Part shown: positions 15,338 to 23,928 of the stretch, piece after piece
Position numbering within the stretch: position 1 is the stretch's first letter
How the letters are laid out: each line of letters begins with the position of its first letter
Assembly: GCF_008704495.1 (NCBI RefSeq)
Contig: NZ_CP023699.1
Location: forward strand, 6,820,001-6,884,000
Reading direction: 5' to 3'
Source: Streptomyces kanamyceticus
GTDB lineage: Bacteria; Actinomycetota; Actinomycetes; Streptomycetales; Streptomycetaceae
DNA length: 64,000 bases
The notes under the pieces: generated by a model
The model's input: only the letters and a program-made list of their open reading frames with translations
Told to the model about the DNA's origin: nothing
Databases searched by the model: none
Translations under genes and position numbers: made by a program

Positions 15338-16471
15338 ATGCCGTCCCAGCCGCTGTCCATCGGCCCGCACACCGTGCGGCCGCCCGTCGTGCTCGCCCCC
15401 ATGGCGGGCATCACGAACGCGCCGTTCCGGACGCTGTGCCGGGAGTTCTCCGGCGGCAAGGGTCTCTTCGTCAGCGAGATGATCACGACCCGCGCCCTGG
15501 TCGAGCGCAACGAGAAGACCATGCAGCTGATCCACTTCGACGAGACCGAGAAGCCCCGGTCCATCCAGCTGTACGGCGTGGACCCGGCGACCGTCGGCAA
15601 GGCGGTCCGCATGATCGCCGAGGAGAACCTCGCCGACCACATCGACCTGAACTTCGGCTGCCCCGTCCCCAAGGTCACCCGCAAGGGCGGCGGCTCCGCG
15701 CTCCCGTACAAGCGCCCCCTGCTGCGTGCGATCCTGCGCGAGGCGGTCGCGGGCGCCGGGGACCTCCCCGTCACCATGAAGATGCGCAAGGGCATCAACG
15801 ACGAGCACATCACCTTCCTCGACGCGGGCCGGATCGCCGTCGAGGAGGGCGTCACGGCGATCGCCCTGCACGGCCGCACCGCCGCCCAGCACTACGGCGG
15901 CACGGCCGACTGGGACGCCATCGCCCGCCTCAAGGAGCACGTCCCCGAGATCCCGGTGCTCGGCAACGGCGACATCTGGTCGGCGGCGGACGCGATCCGC
16001 ATGATGAACGAGACCGGCTGCGACGGCGTCGTCGTGGGCCGCGGCTGCCTGGGCCGCCCCTGGCTCTTCGGCGACCTGGTCGCCGCCTTCGAGGGCACGG
16101 GCGCACCCAAGGCCCCTGACCTGCGCGAGGTCTCGAAGGTCATGCTGCGCCACGCGACCCTCCTCGGCGAGTGGATCGGCGACGAGGCGCGCGGCGTCAT
16201 CGACTTCCGCAAGCACGTGGCCTGGTACCTGAAGGGCTTCGCGGTCGGCTCCGAGATGCGCAAGCGCCTCGCGATCACGTCCTCGCTTGCCGAACTGGAG
16301 GACGGCCTCGGCGAGTTGGACCTCGACCAGCCCTGGCCGACCGGCGCGGACGGCCCGCGAGGCCGCACGTCGGGCAACAACCGCGTGGTCCTGCCGGACG
16401 GCTGGCTGAAGGATCCGTACGACTGCGCGGGCATCAGCGAGGACGCGGAACTGGACACGTCGGGCGGCTGA
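15338..16471 (+). CDS. dusB: tRNA-dihydrouridine synthase B
   Basis: A 377-residue flavoenzyme that reduces uridine to dihydrouridine in the D-loop of tRNA using FMN and NADPH. It has VVLAPMAGITNAPFR at residues 17-31, the catalytic cysteine C108 in DLNFGCPVPK, the FMN/RNA-contacting TRKGGGSALPY, HGRTAAQHYGG and the phosphate-binding VLGNGDIWS with VVVGRGCLGRPW. The ATG at 15338 has GGAG 8 bases upstream; an earlier in-frame start at 15293 lies in the tandem repeat and is rejected. In many actinobacteria dusB stands alone. Confidence 0.94.
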   Translation: MPSQPLSIGPHTVRPPVVLAPMAGITNAPFRTLCREFSGGKGLFVSEMITTRALVERNEKTMQLIHFDETEKPRSIQLYGVDPATVGKAVRMIAEENLADHIDLNFGCPVPKVTRKGGGSALPYKRPLLRAILREAVAGAGDLPVTMKMRKGINDEHITFLDAGRIAVEEGVTAIALHGRTAAQHYGGTADWDAIARLKEHVPEIPVLGNGDIWSAADAIRMMNETGCDGVVVGRGCLGRPWLFGDLVAAFEGTGAPKAPDLREVSKVMLRHATLLGEWIGDEARGVIDFRKHVAWYLKGFAVGSEMRKRLAITSSLAELEDGLGELDLDQPWPTGADGPRGRTSGNNRVVLPDGWLKDPYDCAGISEDAELDTSGG

Positions 16472-16484
16472 GGAGGGCCCCGTT

Positions 16485-16505
16485 AGGGGCGCGGGGAACT
16501 GCGCG
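16485..16505 (+). repeat. Dispersed Streptomyces intergenic repeat (copy 1)
   Basis: AGGGGCGCGGGGAACTGCGC, followed by GCCCAGCCACA, is an abundant intergenic motif in streptomycetes. Four more copies are in this window (23056, 23145 inverted, 62423, 62529 inverted). This one is single and sits just after dusB. Confidence 0.8.
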
Positions 16506-16550
16506 CCCAGCCACATCCGACCCGCGCGAATGCGTATTCAGGCGGGAGCG

Positions 16551-17825
16551 CTACGCCAGCGTCACCGTCACAGGCAGTTCCTTGATCCCGTTCACGAAGT
16601 TGGACCGCACCCGCCGCACCTCACCGGTCAGGCGGATGTCCGCCAACCTGGGCAGCAGCTCCTCGAACATGATCCGCATCTCCAGGCGGGCAAGCGAGTT
16701 GCCCAGGCAGAAGTGCGGGCTGCCCTTGCCGAAGGTGACGTGGTCGATGTTCTCGCGGGTGACGTCGAAGCGGTACGGATCGGGGAAGACGTCCTCGTCG
16801 CGGTTGCCGGACGCGAACCACAGCACGACCTTGTCGCCTTCCCTGATGAGCTTGCCGCCGAGCTCCACATCGCGGGTCGCCGTGCGCCGGAAGTGGTAGA
16901 CGGGCGAGGCCCAGCGCAGGCACTCCTCGACGGCGCCGGGGATCAGCGAGGGATCGGCGACGAGCTTGGCGCGCTCTTCGGGGTGCTCGATGAGGGCGAG
17001 CATGGAGTGCGAAATGGCGTGCCGTGTCGTCTCGTTGCCCGCGACGACGAGCAGCAGGAAGTAGTTGTCGAAGTCGGTGGGGGAGAGCGGGACGCCGTCC
17101 CTGGGGGAGCTGTTGACCAGCGTGGTGACCAGGTCGTCGCCACGGCCGCCGCGCCGAGCTGCGGCCAACTCCCTTCCGTACGCGAAGACTTCGAGCGAGG
17201 CGGGGGAGCGGAACGGCAGATCCCGGTAGCGCTCGCTCTCCGCGCTTTCGAGCAGTACGTCGGCGTAGTCCGGGTCGGTGTTGCCGATGATGCGGTTGCC
17301 CCAGTCGATCAGCTGCTGGGTGTCACCCTCCGGCACGTCGAGCATCCGCGCGAGCACGTTGATCGGGAAGTCGGCGGAGACCTCCCTGACGAAGTCGAAG
17401 GTGCCCTTGGGCAGCGCGGCGTCGAGGGTGCGGGCGGTGAGCCCGCGCAGGAAGTCCTCGTACGTCGCCACGGCCCGCGGCGTGAACCGCTTCTGCAGGA
17501 TGAGCCGCATGGCCCGGTGCCGCATCCCGTCGGTCTCAAGGAGGGACCGCCGCAGCGCGATGTAGTCCTCGTCGACCTCTTCGAGATTGGTGAAGCGCTC
17601 CGAGGTGAAGGTGTCGGGGTCGCGGTCCACGCGCACGATGTCCGCGTGCCGGGTGACGGCCCAGAAGCCGGAGTTGGGCGCGGGTTCGGGCTGCCAGTGG
17701 ACGGGGTCCTCGCGGCGCAGCACGTCGAACATCCGCCAGGGCAGGGCGCCGTCGGTGAACCGGTCGTTGTCGGCGAGGTCGACGTCGCCGATGGCGAGGG
17801 GCGCGGGGCCCTTGGCCGTACGCAT
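16551..17825 (-). CDS. Cytochrome P450 monooxygenase
   Basis: A 424-residue soluble bacterial class I P450. The I-helix oxygen-activation motif is AGNETTR at 262-268, the K-helix ExxR is E301-R304, and the haem loop is FGKGSPHFCLG with axial C373. It resembles the CYP124/CYP125/linalool-hydroxylase group in general pattern. AGGAG lies 7 bases before the ATG. It follows the glutamine-synthetase-like gene by 30 bases, so it shares that promoter and operator A. Its electron donors are probably the ferredoxin (28970) and reductase (29165) of the same cluster. Substrate not determinable. Confidence 0.93.
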   Translation of the reverse strand: MRTAKGPAPLAIGDVDLADNDRFTDGALPWRMFDVLRREDPVHWQPEPAPNSGFWAVTRHADIVRVDRDPDTFTSERFTNLEEVDEDYIALRRSLLETDGMRHRAMRLILQKRFTPRAVATYEDFLRGLTARTLDAALPKGTFDFVREVSADFPINVLARMLDVPEGDTQQLIDWGNRIIGNTDPDYADVLLESAESERYRDLPFRSPASLEVFAYGRELAAARRGGRGDDLVTTLVNSSPRDGVPLSPTDFDNYFLLLVVAGNETTRHAISHSMLALIEHPEERAKLVADPSLIPGAVEECLRWASPVYHFRRTATRDVELGGKLIREGDKVVLWFASGNRDEDVFPDPYRFDVTRENIDHVTFGKGSPHFCLGNSLARLEMRIMFEELLPRLADIRLTGEVRRVRSNFVNGIKELPVTVTLA

Positions 17826-17855
17826 GGACGTACTCCTTCGTGCGTGCTCGGGCGG

Positions 17856-19244
17856 TCAGATGAGGAAGGCGTACTCCGTGAACTCCCAGTCCGTCACGGC
17901 CTGTTGGAAGCGTTCGAGCTCGTTGCGCTTGTAGGTGAGGAAGGCGCCGGTGAACTCCGCGCCGAGCAGTCCGGTGAGCGCCTCGTCGGCCTCCAGGGCG
18001 TCGAGCGCGGCGGTGAGCGTGCCGGGCAGCCGGGGCGCGGAGCTCTCGTCGTAGCCGTAGCCCTCCAGCGGGGCGGGCGGCTCGGGCTTGTCGCGGATGC
18101 CGATGAGCAGCGCGGCGACGGCCCCGGCGATCATGAGGTACGGGTTGGCGGACGCGTCGCCGAGGCGCAGTTCGATGCGGGTGCCCGCGCCGCGCTCGGG
18201 CGGTATGCGGACCATCGCGCTGCGGTTGTCCAGGCCCCAGTCGACCAGCCAGGGGGCGAGGGTGTCGGGGCCGAAGCGCTTGTAGGAGTTGATGGTCGGG
18301 TTGAGCAGGGCGGTGAGCGCGGGGGCGTGCGCGAGGACGCCCGCGATGGCGTGCCGGGCCGTGGCGGAGAGCCCGTCGGGGGCGCCGGGATCGTCGAACA
18401 CATTGCGTCCCGAGGCGTCGACCAGCGAGATGTGCAGATGGAAGCCGGAGCCGCCGAGGCCGTTGAAGGGCTTGGCCATGAAGGTGGCGAGCCGCCCCTC
18501 GCGGCGGGCGGTCTCCTTGACGGCGGCCTTGAAGCGAAAGGCGCGGTCGGCGGCGTCCAGGGCCTCGGAGTGGGTGAGGTTGATCTCGAACTGCCCGCCG
18601 TCGAACTCGTGGTTGCCGGCGATGACTCCGATGCCGAGCGCGTCCAACTGGCGCAGGGTGCGCAGCAGATGGCCGTCCGGGTCACCGCGGCGGCCCGCGC
18701 TGTAGACGTTGCCGGTGGCGCCGCCGTACGGCACCCAGCCGGAAGGTTCCGCGGCGTCCGCGTCACACAGGAAGTACTCCAGCTCGGGCCCGACGACGGG
18801 GGTGAGCCCACCGCCCCCCGCGTACTCCGCGGTGCGTTCGAGGACCCGGCGCAGCAGGGCGCGCGGGGATTCCGGGGCGGGTTGTCCGGTGCGCGGGTCG
18901 ATGGTGTCGCCCAGGCACCACGAGACTCCCGGCTCCCAGGGCAGCGGCTTGAGCGTGCTCAGATCCGGGTGTACGCAGATGTCGGGCAGCCCCGCGTCGA
19001 GGCCGCCGGCGACGGGGACGACGTCGCCCCTGGGGGTGGTGTGGTAGACCGCCCGGCAGAAGGTCAGCCCCTGCTCGCAGGCCCCCGGCAGCTGTCCGAC
19101 GAGGATGTCGCGCCCCCGGTCGGCCCCGATGAGATCGGGATACACGACCCGCACGACATCGGTCCCCCGCTCCTCCAGCCCCCGTACGACCTCCCGGACT
19201 CCCTCGCCCCCACTGTCCTGCCCTAACGCACTCGCTTCGCTCAT
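17856..19244 (-). CDS. Glutamine-synthetase-like gamma-glutamyl-amine ligase
   Basis: A 462-residue member of the glutamine synthetase superfamily. Present are VGPELEYFL, the metal/ATP-binding EFDGGQFEINL, KPFNGLGGSGFHLHISL, NPTINSYKRF, and the Arg/Glu-rich NRSAMVRIP and RIELRLGDASANPYL. No tyrosine adenylylation loop is evident. Its companions (APC permease, aldehyde dehydrogenase, PuuD-like hydrolase) suggest it joins glutamate to an amine, as PuuA, IpuC and the actinobacterial GlnA3/GlnA4 do, rather than making glutamine. Start 19244 places operator A 43 bases upstream. First gene of a two-gene unit with the P450. Confidence 0.87.
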   Translation of the reverse strand: MSEASALGQDSGGEGVREVVRGLEERGTDVVRVVYPDLIGADRGRDILVGQLPGACEQGLTFCRAVYHTTPRGDVVPVAGGLDAGLPDICVHPDLSTLKPLPWEPGVSWCLGDTIDPRTGQPAPESPRALLRRVLERTAEYAGGGGLTPVVGPELEYFLCDADAAEPSGWVPYGGATGNVYSAGRRGDPDGHLLRTLRQLDALGIGVIAGNHEFDGGQFEINLTHSEALDAADRAFRFKAAVKETARREGRLATFMAKPFNGLGGSGFHLHISLVDASGRNVFDDPGAPDGLSATARHAIAGVLAHAPALTALLNPTINSYKRFGPDTLAPWLVDWGLDNRSAMVRIPPERGAGTRIELRLGDASANPYLMIAGAVAALLIGIRDKPEPPAPLEGYGYDESSAPRLPGTLTAALDALEADEALTGLLGAEFTGAFLTYKRNELERFQQAVTDWEFTEYAFLI

Positions 19245-19286
19245 CGGTGTCCCAGCCTTTCCGGTGAGGGAGGAGGGGGCGGCTCC

Positions 19287-19306
19287 ATCGTTTGACTTCA
19301 AACGAT
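19287..19306. promoter_or_regulatory. Operator A (GS/P450 unit), perfect palindrome
   Basis: ATCGTTTGA-CT-TCAAACGAT is a perfect 9-2-9 palindrome 43 bases upstream of the GS-like start. It is the best example of a motif repeated at 19906, 22315, 25467 and 25543, all within one gene cluster. Confidence 0.85.
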
Positions 19307-19905
19307 ATGAAGCCCCCCGGGGTGCGCGCAAGGGGGCGGCCCTCAATTAACGTGGAACGTCCCCGTGGGCAGGGGGAGTTGCTCGGCGCGGCGCCTTGCG
19401 TGCCCTGTGCGGGGTGCATGCCCCTGGTCCCGCCCCCGGTGCCGGGGCTGCGCACCCTGCACCGTGGCTTGTGCTCCCGTTCCGCTCCTCGGCGACGGGG
19501 GCTGTGCCCACCCGTTCCGCCCTGCGGAACATCTGCCCACAGCGGGAGCGGCCCTGCCCACAGCGGGAGCGGCCCTGCCCGCAGCGGGAGCGGCCCTGCC
19601 CGCAGCGGGAGCGGCCCTGCCCACCGGCCTTCCGCCGCGCGCGGTAACCCCCACCAGCCCGCGGTCGCCTCTCGGCCTGAGGGGACGTGGCGGTATGTCC
19701 GCCCGGAGCACTGGTGGCCTCGTTCCGAGGTGCCCGAGCCGTGGCGGTGCGCCTGGGACGGCGAGGACGGACATACCGCCGCGGCCCCGCCCCCAAGACG
19801 GCGAGGCGAGACCCGCACGGCGGCAACCCGGCCCGACCCCGCCCCGCCCCGCCTCACGGCGAATGAGGCGAGGCCCGCACCGTGACAACCCCGCCCAGCC
19901 CGAAT
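19307..19905. other. Non-coding region with tandem and inverted repeats
   Basis: About 600 bases between divergent cluster genes. It contains four 21-bp repeats (19534-19617) and a widely spaced 13-bp inverted repeat, GGCGGTATGTCCG (19689-19701) with its complement at 19768-19780. Open frames on both strands translate into heptapeptide repeats with no resemblance to proteins. I see no gene. Confidence 0.65.
19534..19617. repeat. Four 21-bp tandem repeats
   Basis: Unit TGCCCACAGCGGGAGCGGCCC starts at 19534, 19555, 19576 and 19597, with a partial fifth. The third and fourth copies carry CGCAG in place of CACAG. The array sits between operator A and operator B. Confidence 0.9.
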
Positions 19906-19925
19906 ATCGTACGGGCTCAAACGAT
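19906..19925. promoter_or_regulatory. Operator B (acetoacetate-decarboxylase-like gene)
   Basis: ATCGTACGG-GC-TCAAACGAT has one perfect half-site and one degenerate half-site. It matches the complement of operator C at 19 of 20 positions. It lies 31 bases before the ATG at 19957. Confidence 0.75.
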
Positions 19926-19956
19926 TTACCCGGACGGAAGGCGAAGGAGCCCGCAA

Positions 19957-20748
19957 ATGACCGGAGTTCAAGGATTCTTTCCGCCCAAGAGTGCCACCGG
20001 AAGGTCCTCGCTCGTGCCCGCGCCCCCCTGGCACTACTCAGGCGACCTGCTCACCATCGAGTACCGCACCAACCCCACCCGGGTCCGCGAACTGCTCCCC
20101 GCCCCGCTGGAGTTGGCGGCCAGCGATCCCGGCGCCGTCGCGCTCATCTGGGCCGACTGGCAGTCCTGCGGCGCGTCCCGCACCGAACTGCTCGACCCCG
20201 TACGGTCCCAGTACAAGGAGTGCTTCGCCGTCGTACGGTGCGGATACCGGGGAAAGACGTACTCCCGGTGCGTGTACATCTGGGTCGACAAGGACTTCGC
20301 CATCGCCCGCGGCAACCACCAGGGCTACCCGAAGAAGCTCGGCTCCATCCACCTGACCCGCCCCCACCCCTACGGCCCCGCCCCCCGCATCGAGTCCGGC
20401 GCGGCCTTCGGCGCCACGCTCGCCGCGGCCGACCGCAGGCTCGCGCAGGCCGTGGTGACCCTGCGCGAACCCTCGGAGAGCAACGGCTTCGTCAACGCCC
20501 ACCCCATGGCCCACCACCGCCAACTCCCCGCCATCGACGGCAAGGGCCTGGCCCTGGACGAGCTGATCTCCTCGGGCGCCGCCGCCTTCGAGGGCGGCCA
20601 GGCCTGGTCGGGCGATGCCGAACTGGACCTCTTCGACGCACCCACGGAGGAACTGGCCGCGCTCGCGGTCGAGGAGCCGATCGGGGCGTACTACCGCCAG
20701 GTGGGCGTCACTTGGGACGGCGGAACCCTGCTGGAGAGGGGCCTGTGA
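19957..20748 (+). CDS. Acetoacetate decarboxylase family protein
   Basis: A 263-residue protein from ATG 19957, preceded by AAGGAG at 8 bases. An in-frame GTG at 19882 would put operator B inside the gene. It has PAPPWHYSGDLLTIEYRT, the FAIARGN context and GYPKKLG, whose adjacent lysines match the Schiff-base lysine pair of acetoacetate decarboxylase. The superfamily includes decarboxylases, dehydratases and aldolase-like enzymes. In this cluster it could act on a beta-keto acid formed after ring opening; that is inference. It converges on the APC permease gene. Confidence 0.82.
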   Translation: MTGVQGFFPPKSATGRSSLVPAPPWHYSGDLLTIEYRTNPTRVRELLPAPLELAASDPGAVALIWADWQSCGASRTELLDPVRSQYKECFAVVRCGYRGKTYSRCVYIWVDKDFAIARGNHQGYPKKLGSIHLTRPHPYGPAPRIESGAAFGATLAAADRRLAQAVVTLREPSESNGFVNAHPMAHHRQLPAIDGKGLALDELISSGAAAFEGGQAWSGDAELDLFDAPTEELAALAVEEPIGAYYRQVGVTWDGGTLLERGL

Positions 20749-20799
20749 CGGGGCCGAAGCCCCACCCGGCAGGCTCCCGCCCACCCGCTACCCAGCCCG

Positions 20800-22269
20800 C
20801 TACCCACCCGCCGAAGACCCGATCCCCGCATACGCCTCGGGCCGAGCCCGCCGCAGCCAGAGCCCCCACACCCCGCCCGCCCCCGCGGCGATCAGAATGA
20901 GGCACGGCAGGACCCACCGCAGCGGATTGCCCGACGAAACCCCCAGCTGAACACTGAAGTTGGTGAGCGCGAGCCAGAAGATGACGGCGAGCGCGGCGCC
21001 CGAGAGGAGCGGGGCGATCAGCCGGTGCCACAGGGGCTCGGTCAGGTCGGGGTGGCGGACGAAGTAGGCGACGACCGACGCGGACGTGGCGAACAGGAGC
21101 AGGATCACGCCGAGCGCGCCGAGGTTGGTCAGCCAGGTGAAGACGTCCGCCACCGGGTCGCGACCGGCCAGCGCGAACACTCCGATGACGATGACGGTGA
21201 CCGCGGTCTGCAGCAGGGAGCCGCGGTGCGGAGAGGTGTGCCGGGGGTGCAGCACGCCGAGCGCACGCGGCAGCACACCTTCACGGCCCAGCGAACGGGC
21301 GTACCGGGCAACGGCGTTGTGGAAGGAGAGCAGCGCCGCGAGCAGGCTGGTGATCAGGAACAGCTGCGCGAAGTCGGAGAAGACCGTGCCGAGGCTGGAG
21401 TCGCTGAGGGTGAACATCATCTGGGGGCCCTGCTCGGCCGCGACCCGGTTCGCCCGGGAGGTGCCCGCGCCGCTCACCATGGCCCACGCGGTAGCCGCGT
21501 AGAAGACCCCGATGAGCCCGACGGCGATGTACGTGGCCCGCGCCACCGTCCGGCGCGGATCACGGCACTCCTCGCTGTACAGGGCGGCGGACTCGAAGCC
21601 CATGTACGCGGCGAAGACGCAGCACAGCGCCACCCCGAGGGAGCCGTCCGTGGCGGCGCCCCAGGTGAGCGGCGTGGCCGAGACGCCCTCGGGGGCGTGC
21701 GTGAACTGGCCGATGTCGAAGACGAGTACGGTGCCGAACTCCAGGACGAGCAGCACCGCGAGCACCCGCACGCCCACGTCGACGCGCCGGTAGCCGAGCG
21801 CTCCGACGACCACTGTGCAGGCGAGCACGAGGACCCACCAGGGGATCTCCACGCCGGTCCGGGCGTCGATGAACTCCGCGGTGGTGGCGCCGAAGAGACC
21901 GGCGATGCCGATCTGCATGGCGTTGTACGAGAGCAGCGCGACGAAGGCCGCGCCCACGCCCGGCGTACGGCCGAGCCCTTGCGCGGTGTACGCGTAGAAG
22001 GCGCCGGCGCCGGTGATGTGCCTGCTCATCGCCGCGTATCCGGCGCTGAAGAGCCCGAGCACGACGGCGGTCATGAGGTAGAGCAGGGGTATCCCGAGGA
22101 CACCCGTGACGCCGAGGGACTGCGGGACCCCGCCCGCGGCGACGGTGAGCGGGGCCGATGCGGCCACGACGACGAAGACGATGCCCGCGACGCCGATGCG
22201 GCGTTCGGGGACGGTGGTGGGGGACAGTGGTGGTGCGGGCGAGGCCGAGCCTTGATGGTCGAGAGCCAT
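20800..22269 (-). CDS. APC-family amino acid/amine permease
   Basis: A 489-residue inner-membrane transporter with about 12 TM helices. It starts at ATG 22269 behind GGAG. N-terminal IGVAGIVFVVVAASAPLTVAAGG and TGAGAFYAYTAQGLGRTPG match the APC substrate-binding TM1 and TM2-3 region; FESAALYSEECRDPRRTVARA is the usual TM6-7 motif. It would import an amino acid or amine using ion gradients. Operator C is 46 bases upstream, shared with the divergent MarR gene. It plays the role PuuP has in putrescine catabolism. Confidence 0.88.
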   Translation of the reverse strand: MALDHQGSASPAPPLSPTTVPERRIGVAGIVFVVVAASAPLTVAAGGVPQSLGVTGVLGIPLLYLMTAVVLGLFSAGYAAMSRHITGAGAFYAYTAQGLGRTPGVGAAFVALLSYNAMQIGIAGLFGATTAEFIDARTGVEIPWWVLVLACTVVVGALGYRRVDVGVRVLAVLLVLEFGTVLVFDIGQFTHAPEGVSATPLTWGAATDGSLGVALCCVFAAYMGFESAALYSEECRDPRRTVARATYIAVGLIGVFYAATAWAMVSGAGTSRANRVAAEQGPQMMFTLSDSSLGTVFSDFAQLFLITSLLAALLSFHNAVARYARSLGREGVLPRALGVLHPRHTSPHRGSLLQTAVTVIVIGVFALAGRDPVADVFTWLTNLGALGVILLLFATSASVVAYFVRHPDLTEPLWHRLIAPLLSGAALAVIFWLALTNFSVQLGVSSGNPLRWVLPCLILIAAGAGGVWGLWLRRARPEAYAGIGSSAGG

Positions 22270-22314
22270 GCCGGGACTCCGGGGGGAGGAGGGCGCATCC
22301 ACGGGGAACGCGAT

Positions 22315-22334
22315 ATCGTTTGAGCCCGTACGAA
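22315..22334. promoter_or_regulatory. Operator C (between APC permease and marR)
   Basis: ATCGTTTGA-GC-CCGTACGAA has one perfect half-site matching the cluster consensus. Its complement equals operator B at 19 of 20 positions. It lies upstream of both the permease (start 22269) and marR (start 22464). Confidence 0.75.
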
Positions 22335-22463
22335 TTCGAATGGCGCTGATGGTACGGACGCCCCCGTGCCCGGGCAAGAGTCCTCAAGAGCTCTTGGGAG
22401 ACTGGAAACACACACGGGCACCACCGGAACCACCCCAAGCCATCGGACCGAGGAGACACGCAC

Positions 22464-23042
22464 GTGACGGGCCAACGCTCCATCCGCGAGACCGAGAAGG
22501 CGGTCAGGGCCAAGCTCGGCGGTACCCCCGTCAAGCACGAGCAGATGGCCGCCGTCTCGAACATCTACCGCGCGGCGTCGGCCGTCCGGCAGCACTTCGA
22601 GAACTCCGTGCTGCGCGGTGCCGAACTGACCTGGACGTCGTTCGTGGTGCTCTATGTCGTCTGGATCTGGGGCGAGATGGAGACGCGGTACGTCGCGGAG
22701 GAGGCCGGCATCTCCAAGGGCACGCTCACGGGAGTCGCCAGGACCCTCGCGGGCCGCGGCCTCCTGGAGCGCAGGGGCCACCCCGACGACGGCAGGCTCG
22801 CCTTGCTCCGGCTCACGCCCGGGGGCGAGCGGCTGATGGGCGAGGTGTTCCCCGCATTCAACGCGGAGGAGGTCTTCGTCACCGAGGGGTTGACCGACGC
22901 CGAGTGCGAAGTCCTCGCGGACCTGCTGCGGAAGATCGTCGTGCGTACGGAGGACAAGGGCGAGGAGAGGAGGCTGCACCTCCTCGACGGTGCGGAGCCT
23001 GCCCCTCGCAGGAGCGGCCGCAGGGCACGCGCGGACGGCTGA
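22464..23042 (+). CDS. MarR-family regulator, probable controller of the amine/aromatic cluster
   Basis: A 192-residue winged-helix protein from GTG behind GAGGAG. Helices about 30-75 (IYRAASAVRQHFE) lead into the wing region RYVAEEAGISKGTLTGVARTL and GLLERRGHPDDGRLALLRLT, diagnostic of MarR. MarR proteins usually bind palindromes and are released by aromatic acids. It is the only regulator gene inside the cluster, and five related palindromes lie upstream of its neighbours. The C-terminus is basic and longer than usual. Confidence 0.88.
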   Translation: MTGQRSIRETEKAVRAKLGGTPVKHEQMAAVSNIYRAASAVRQHFENSVLRGAELTWTSFVVLYVVWIWGEMETRYVAEEAGISKGTLTGVARTLAGRGLLERRGHPDDGRLALLRLTPGGERLMGEVFPAFNAEEVFVTEGLTDAECEVLADLLRKIVVRTEDKGEERRLHLLDGAEPAPRRSGRRARADG

Positions 23043-23055
23043 GGTACGCCCCGTA

Positions 23056-23165
23056 AGGGGCGCGGGGAACTGCGCGGCCCGCCCCCACCGGCCCGCAGGC
23101 CGAGCTCAAGGCCAGCGGCCCGCCGCAGGCGCGTCGCGGCTGGTCGCGCAGTTCCCCGCGCCCCT
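23056..23165. repeat. Inverted pair of the dispersed Streptomyces repeat
   Basis: Copies at 23056-23076 and, inverted, 23145-23165 (AGGGGCGCGGGGAACTGCGC core) can fold into a long stem. The pair lies between the convergent marR and C26 hydrolase genes and could act as a bidirectional terminator. Confidence 0.8.
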
Positions 23166-23928
23166 AAAGGGCGCCCCGGCCCCCTGCCTCCCGGACCAGC
23201 CCCGTGAACAGCCCCTGCTGCGCCGCACTCGTCCCCGCCGTATCCTCCGGATGCCACTGCACAGCCGCGAACCACCCCTCCCCGCCCACGAGTTCGAGCG
23301 CCTCGACCGTCCCGTCGGCCGCCCACGCCGTGGGTTCAAGGCCACGACCGGCAAGGTCCACGCACTGGTGGTGGTAGCACGAGGCGTCCACCTTCTCGGC
23401 GCCGAGCGCACGCGCCACCGTGGAGCCCGCGGCCACCCGCACCGGATGCACCTTGTGCCGGTGCTCCGATTCGGGGCCGCCCATGTCCTGCCGCAGCGTG
23501 CCGCCGAGCGCGACGTTCACCACCTGCATGCCGCGGCAGACCGCGAGCGTCGGCAGGCCGCGGGCCAGCGCGCAGCGGGCGAGCGCGAGGTCGAACTCGT
23601 CCTGCGCGTCGTCCACGTCGTACACGGAACGGTGCACGTCGGACCCGGTCGCGTACCGCCAGGGCGCGAGGTCCCCGCCGCCGGGCAGCAGCAGCCCGGC
23701 GCAGCGGGCGAGGCGCTCGGCGGCCTCCTCGGGCGGCCCCGGATGCATCATGAACGGCTCGCCGCCCGCGCGGAACACCGCGTCGGCGAGGGCGCGCGCG
23801 GTGACGACGGCGGCGTAGCGCAGGGCGGAGGTCGACGCGGCGTACCGCTGGGGGAGGGCGATCAGCGGGCGGGTACGGGGCCGGGGGCGGGTGTGGAAGT
23901 CCTCGCGGCCCGCCGGGCGATCGCTCAC
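23164..23928 (-). CDS. PuuD-like gamma-glutamyl amide hydrolase (peptidase C26)
   Basis: A 254-residue class I glutamine-amidotransferase-fold hydrolase. The nucleophile is C131 in TLAVCRGMQVVNVALGG, with H226 and E228 in AVQWHPED. LLLPGGGDLAPWRY supplies the oxyanion region. Relatives such as PuuD release glutamate from gamma-glutamyl-GABA. GTG 23928 overlaps the aldehyde dehydrogenase stop as GTGA, so the two are translationally coupled. With the GS-like ligase it brackets a glutamylation and deglutamylation cycle. Confidence 0.88.
   Translation of the reverse strand: MSDRPAGREDFHTRPRPRTRPLIALPQRYAASTSALRYAAVVTARALADAVFRAGGEPFMMHPGPPEEAAERLARCAGLLLPGGGDLAPWRYATGSDVHRSVYDVDDAQDEFDLALARCALARGLPTLAVCRGMQVVNVALGGTLRQDMGGPESEHRHKVHPVRVAAGSTVARALGAEKVDASCYHHQCVDLAGRGLEPTAWAADGTVEALELVGGEGWFAAVQWHPEDTAGTSAAQQGLFTGLVREAGGRGAL

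Noticed and set aside
16530..19226. 898-codon plus-strand open frame across P450 and GS genes
   Set aside because: Antisense to two recognised enzymes and crosses their junction; no protein-like segments.
19343..19888. Coding frames with heptapeptide repeats in the GS/ADC gap
   Set aside because: They are translations of the 21-bp array in both strands without start signals or protein character.
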